Part shown: positions 13,747-17,238 of the stretch, one piece after another
Layout: each line of letters opens with the position of its first letter
Numbering within the stretch: the stretch's first letter is position 1
From: Anaerolineae bacterium
GTDB lineage: Bacteria > Chloroflexota > Anaerolineae > B4-G1
Direction of reading: 5' to 3'
DNA length: 17,238 nucleotides
Assembly (NCBI GenBank): GCA_030612185.1
Contig: JAUWOI010000033.1
Location: 1 to 17,238 of the forward strand
Notes under the pieces: model-generated
Told to the model about the DNA's origin: nothing
Seen by the model: only the letters and a program-made list of their open reading frames with translations
Databases searched by the model: none
Position numbers and translations under genes: made by a program

Positions 13747-16038
13747 CTAGAAGCCCCTGGCAATCAGTGGCAAGAAGACGAGGATATCCTCGATGATTTC
13801 ACCGGTGAACTCGTCGGCGCCCATGTCTACAGCGCCGGCAGGCCGGGGGTCGCCTTCGAAATCGGTAGCCGGCGCGCCGTCGCTTGTTCCAGCGTTTATG
13901 GCAGGTGAGTTGCCCCGCAAGTGATAATCGCCGTTGGCCCGGTCCACAAAGCGTGGGTCCGCCGAGATGTTGCCACTGCCGGCAAAACCCTCTTGCACGG
14001 CAGAGTAGGTGACGCTGCAGGTGCCGCTTGAGCAGTTCAGGTCATCGTTGCCGTTGAAGGCCAGGATGCTGTTGAGGATGACGAGGCTCTCATCTGGCTG
14101 ATCGTTGGTATAATAGATGCCTCCGGGCCCGTCACTGGCGCTGTTATTGGCAATTGTAACGTTGACCAGCCTGCCGGAGGAACGCTGGAAGTATATGGCA
14201 CCTGGCCCGCCGGCTATGGCGCGGTTGTCCACAACGAATGTGTTGGTCATGGCCAGGGTACTGTCACTGACCCGCATGCCGCCCCTCTGGATGGCTGTAT
14301 TGCCGTCAATTCTGCTGTCATAGACACTGAGGACCGAGTCGCCGCTGAGCGAGATCCCACCCTCTGTACTCGCCATGTTGCTGGCGATGGTTGTGGCTAT
14401 CAACGTGGCCTGTGAAGCGCTCCGGATGACCATCCCGCCTCCGCTTGTTCTGGCCACATTGCCTGTGATCAGGCTGGCGGAGATGGTGGGCGAGGCATGG
14501 CTTACGTAGATCCCGCTAGCCCAGCCGTCCACCGACGTGTTGCCGCTCACCACCGTGTTTTCGACCAACGGCGCGCCAGCCACTATGTGAATGCCGCCGC
14601 CGCCGCTCTGGACAACGTTGCCGGTTACTGTGCAGTTACGGATGGTCGGAACTGTCCCGACCAGGTAGATACCGCCGCCGTACCTTGCGGACCCGCCGGT
14701 AATCGTCAGTCCATCCAGCGCGGCCTCACCGCTGTCCCCTCCGAAAGCGACCACTGAACTGCCCCATTGAGTCGGACTCCCCCCGCTCAGAACCGGGTTG
14801 CCGCTGTGCTTCGCCCACGCGAGGCCATCACCCGACGTGGCCTGGCCAAAAGCCTGCCCGCCGCTCGCTTCTCCCCAGTACCACATCGTGTAGTCTGCCG
14901 CCCCCTCCTTTACCACCGCTGGGTAGGCGACACCCTCCTCTTCCCAGATGCCCGTCGTGCCGGTCAGCACCGGGTTATCTGGCGATTTTGTCCAGTCGAG
15001 GCCATCGTCAGACCAGGCGTAGCCGATGCGCGGGTCCGGGGTCGTCGTGCCCTCGGCGGTGTACCACATCTCGTATCCACCTGCATCAGCGATTACCTGG
15101 GGAGCGTAAACCTGGTCGTCGTCCCACGCGCCGGACGACCCCGGCGCCAACGCCGGGGCATCCAGGTGCTTGGTCCAGTTCAGGCCGTCGGACGAGGTCG
15201 CCAACCAGATACTATCTTCTCCCGAGTACCACATTTTGTAGTCGTCGGGGCCGTCCTGGACAACCGTTGGGAAGCCGAACAAGGCCTCATCGGCAGAGTC
15301 GGGGCGCAGAACTGGGTTGTCGTCATGCTTCTGCCATGTCAGACCGTCGGACGAGGTGGCGTAGCCAATGGCCCTATCGTCAAACACGTCCAGGCCAACG
15401 TACCACATCTGAAAGCCGCTGCCTGTTGCCAGGACGGCCGGGTCAGCAACGCTAGCCCCATCCCACGCGTCCAACGAACCGGCTTCCAGCAGGGGCTCGC
15501 TCAATGGCTTGAACCAGTTGACGCCGTCGGGCGAATCGGCATAGCCGATGCTCTCCCTGTCAATATCATTCCCTGCTGAATACCACATTTTGTAGGTACC
15601 GCCGTCCGTGACGACGCTCGAGGAGCCAAGCCAATCGCCATTCCAATCACCTGGTACCATCGTGTCGTCGCTCGTGACGATCGTCTCGTAGTGGGTGATG
15701 TCTCGCGTCCAGGTGGGGGAAGTCGCGGCGTAGCCGCCCATCAATGTGACTTGGATGTTGATGGACAGGTTTTCGGTGTATGTCCCCTGGGCTACCAGGA
15801 TGGTGTCACTATCACCGGCGACGGCCAGCGCTTGATTGATGGTCTGGAATGGACTGCTCATCGTACCGTCGCCGCCGGTGGCACAGTTCCCATCCACGTA
15901 CCAGATCCAGCCCACGGTCTGTGCCGTGACTGCCTGGCCGGAGAGCCCAACGGTGACGAGGGTCAGGGCCGACAGCCCCAGGACTAAGACCAAAGCCGAT
16001 CTAAATAGTGGCAATTTGACGTTCACGTTGCCTCCCAT
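13747..16038 (-). CDS. Secreted beta-helix protein with an inserted five-repeat beta-propeller and FLPLIARGF tail
   Basis: A 763-residue protein from the ATG at 16038, where AGGA lies upstream and the signal peptide follows directly (LFRSALVLVLGLSALTLVTV). A GTG at 16071 would add 11 residues but has no ribosome binding site. Residues ~45-121 are the usual opening of a DUF1565-like beta-helix (WYVDGNCATGG...FQTINQAL...ILVAQGTYTENL...LMGGYA). Residues ~128-427 are five repeats, each with a (K/Q/E/T)MWY strand at about 151, 211, 269, 324 and 385, then GYA(T/W)S.DGL.W.K and NPVL. This pattern is typical of five-bladed propellers of the GH43/GH32-like superfamily. From ~430 the beta-helix resumes (LDGLTITGGSARYGGGIYL...) with GGGI-type coils to ~700, then the DPRFVDRANGDYHLRGNSPA cap and the tail DILVFLPLIARGF. 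The likely role is carbohydrate binding or degradation outside the cell. No catalytic residues are assigned. Confidence 0.85.
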   Translation of the reverse strand: MGGNVNVKLPLFRSALVLVLGLSALTLVTVGLSGQAVTAQTVGWIWYVDGNCATGGDGTMSSPFQTINQALAVAGDSDTILVAQGTYTENLSINIQVTLMGGYAATSPTWTRDITHYETIVTSDDTMVPGDWNGDWLGSSSVVTDGGTYKMWYSAGNDIDRESIGYADSPDGVNWFKPLSEPLLEAGSLDAWDGASVADPAVLATGSGFQMWYVGLDVFDDRAIGYATSSDGLTWQKHDDNPVLRPDSADEALFGFPTVVQDGPDDYKMWYSGEDSIWLATSSDGLNWTKHLDAPALAPGSSGAWDDDQVYAPQVIADAGGYEMWYTAEGTTTPDPRIGYAWSDDGLDWTKSPDNPVLTGTTGIWEEEGVAYPAVVKEGAADYTMWYWGEASGGQAFGQATSGDGLAWAKHSGNPVLSGGSPTQWGSSVVAFGGDSGEAALDGLTITGGSARYGGGIYLVGTVPTIRNCTVTGNVVQSGGGGIHIVAGAPLVENTVVSGNTSVDGWASGIYVSHASPTISASLITGNVARTSGGGMVIRSASQATLIATTIASNMASTEGGISLSGDSVLSVYDSRIDGNTAIQRGGMRVSDSTLAMTNTFVVDNRAIAGGPGAIYFQRSSGRLVNVTIANNSASDGPGGIYYTNDQPDESLVILNSILAFNGNDDLNCSSGTCSVTYSAVQEGFAGSGNISADPRFVDRANGDYHLRGNSPAINAGTSDGAPATDFEGDPRPAGAVDMGADEFTGEIIEDILVFLPLIARGF

Positions 16039-16083
16039 CTGTTTTACTATCCTGCTTAGACCGAGGCCCACACGCTACTACTC

Positions 16084-16252
16084 AGGTGCAACGCACTTTT
16101 GCCGCAAATTTGCCTGTTCTACGGTGCAATCCACTGCGAGTACCACCGCGAGTACTCCACTGCGAGAGTACTCTCGTGGCAGGCGTGGCGGGGCTCGTGG
16201 CAGGCTGCTGGACGAAATCGCTGAAATGGCAAGAAACAAGTGCGTTGCACCT
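16084..16252. mobile_element. 169-bp MITE-like element with 15-bp perfect terminal inverted repeats
   Basis: AGGTGCAACGCACTT (16084-16098) is the exact reverse complement of AAGTGCGTTGCACCT (16238-16252). A further TTGCC block inside both ends extends the match with a small gap. The centre holds the 14-bp perfect palindrome CGAGAGTACTCTCG (16163-16176) and nearby GCGAGTAC repeats. There is no open frame of note inside. It lies almost wholly in the gap between the CapD-like stop and the beta-helix gene start. A clear target duplication was not found, so a non-autonomous transposable element and a regulatory or structured RNA are both open. Confidence 0.6.
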
Positions 16253-16263
16253 CTGGCAGGCGT

Positions 16264-17238
16264 TTATGCCGGCGCAGGCCTGACTATCAGTGGTTTGCCC
16301 CATATCTTGGGCCCGACGAACACGGGCTGGCGGTCAGGCTGTGAGGCTTCAGGTGTGACGGCCGGCTGCGGCAGCAATGGCTGAGGCCGGGGCGGATAAT
16401 CATCAATGTAGTGACAAATCTCAGGGAGGAGATCCCGCATCTGCCCAGCAGTGTTCTGGGATTCCATTCGCCTGGCCAGATTGACGAGTTCAATCGCCAC
16501 CTGTGCCAACATGCCGGCCTCGATTGGGTTTCCATCGGTGGCGACGAAGACTTTAGGGTGTTTGGTGCGCCGGAAGTCTTCTCTCTCCAGAAAAAGTTCC
16601 TCACCTAACTTTTCGCCAGGGCGGATGCCGGTGCAGACAATCTTGATGTCGCGTCCAGGCTCCAAGCCGGACAGTTTGATCAAGTCGGTGGCCAGGTCCA
16701 GAATCCGGACTGGCTGCCCCATATCCAACACAAATGTCTCACCGCCCTGGCCCAATTCAGAGGCCTGGAGCACCAGTTGCACCGCTTCGGGGATGGTCAT
16801 GAAATAGCGGTACATATCGGGGTGGGTGAGCGTCAGCGGCCCGCCGGCGGCAATTTGCCGCTGGAAAACGGGGATGACGCTGCCGCGGCTGCCCAGTACG
16901 TTACCGAAGCGCACGGCCATGTAGGCTCGCCCCGAGTGCTGGGCGGTGGCCATCACCAGCAATTCGGCCAACCGCTTAGTCGCGCCCATGACACTGGTCG
17001 GGTTGACGGCCTTGTCGGTTGAGATCATGACAAAACGCTCGACCCCGTATCGTTCGGCGGCCCGCACGACATTCCAGGTGCCCAGAACATTATTGGTGAT
17101 GGCCTCTCCCATGCTGGCTTCCATGAGATGGACGTGTTTGTGGGCGGCGGCGTGAAAGATGACGTCGGGCCGGTGTTCTTCGACCACCCTATTGACCCGC
17201 TCCTGGTCGCGAACATCCACGATCACCGCGTGCGCGAC
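16264..17238 (-). CDS. CapD/FlaA1-type nucleotide-sugar 4,6-dehydratase (polysaccharide biosynthesis protein), N-terminus cut by the window
   Basis: The frame is open to the right edge (325 codons seen), so the N-terminal transmembrane and Rossmann GxxGxxG parts lie off-window. The GTG at 17226 is internal. Visible extended-SDR motifs: DVIFHAAAHKHVHLME, then MISTDKAVNPTSVMGATKRL with Met in place of the usual catalytic Tyr of YxxxK, as is normal in FlaA1/CapD/PglF dehydratases, then AVRFGNVLGSRGSVIPVFQ and FMTIPEAVQLVLQA. Such enzymes convert UDP-GlcNAc-type sugars to 4-keto-6-deoxy intermediates for capsule, O-antigen or glycoprotein glycans. The last ~55 residues after the fold are Pro-rich (DDYPPRPQPLLPQPAV...). 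It is the upstream-most gene of the minus-strand series and is followed by the 16084-16252 element. It points to a surface polysaccharide locus extending beyond the window. Confidence 0.9.
   Translation of the reverse strand, partial: VAHAVIVDVRDQERVNRVVEEHRPDVIFHAAAHKHVHLMEASMGEAITNNVLGTWNVVRAAERYGVERFVMISTDKAVNPTSVMGATKRLAELLVMATAQHSGRAYMAVRFGNVLGSRGSVIPVFQRQIAAGGPLTLTHPDMYRYFMTIPEAVQLVLQASELGQGGETFVLDMGQPVRILDLATDLIKLSGLEPGRDIKIVCTGIRPGEKLGEELFLEREDFRRTKHPKVFVATDGNPIEAGMLAQVAIELVNLARRMESQNTAGQMRDLLPEICHYIDDYPPRPQPLLPQPAVTPEASQPDRQPVFVGPKIWGKPLIVRPAPA

Noticed and set aside
13378..13908. Plus-strand open frame of 176 codons with repeated RPRDGGWEQRLS peptides
   Set aside because: The peptide repetition comes from the 129-bp DNA repeat. 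The last unit's frame runs on into antisense of the next gene, and no ribosome binding site or known domain was seen.
14767..15579. Plus-strand open frame of 270 codons
   Set aside because: It is antisense to the propeller repeats of the secreted protein. Its length reflects GC-rich codon use, not coding.

Overview
The window looks like part of the chromosome of an uncultured Chloroflexota bacterium, probably Anaerolineae-like. This is inferred from moderately high GC, several secreted proteins ending in a short YLPL-type tail, and a CPERSRR-type mini-repeat inside a coding sequence. From memory, both features are common in that phylum. No rRNA, tRNA, CRISPR array or intact insertion sequence was seen.

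Layout, left to right. A HAD-type phosphatase (+), cut by the left edge, has its last ~22 codons inside a dispersed repeat (552-662). A PF04672-type SAM methyltransferase follows on the minus strand, then a minus-strand pair, asparagine synthase (4662-2671) and an NAD-synthase-like amide ligase (2655-1687), 15 bases apart and behind a readable promoter. The 4663-5160 intergenic region carries divergent promoters. To its right is the only plus-strand gene in the middle of the window, a secreted beta-helix protein (5161-6471). Next is a compact minus-strand cassette read right to left: a membrane-anchored SGNH-like protein, an acyl carrier protein and an AMP-forming acyl ligase (9319-6639). Upstream of that are three minus-strand genes for large secreted proteins: a degenerate PhoD-like phosphatase with Ig-like repeats, a protein of unknown function, and a beta-helix protein with a five-repeat beta-propeller inserted in it. 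The right edge holds a CapD/FlaA1-type nucleotide-sugar dehydratase, cut by the window end.

How the genes may work together (inference). Sugar-nucleotide modification (CapD-like), amide formation (AsnB plus NadE-like), acyl activation and carriage (ligase plus ACP) and a membrane-anchored SGNH protein lie next to four exported proteins that share a C-terminal tail. This resembles cell-surface glycan or envelope decoration loci. It also recalls two known arrangements: Dlt-type acylation (ligase, carrier, SGNH-fold DltD, but no MBOAT partner is seen here) and exosortase-associated loci that encode an amidotransferase, an AMP ligase and an ACP.

Non-coding structure is rich. There is a 129-bp tandem repeat with an internal inverted repeat (13388-13733) and a related single copy about 13 kb away (552-662). 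A 169-bp element has perfect 15-bp terminal inverted repeats and a 14-bp palindrome (16084-16252). A 13-bp inverted repeat spans 9338-9449, and a short palindromic insert lies in the PhoD-like gene (11705-11735).
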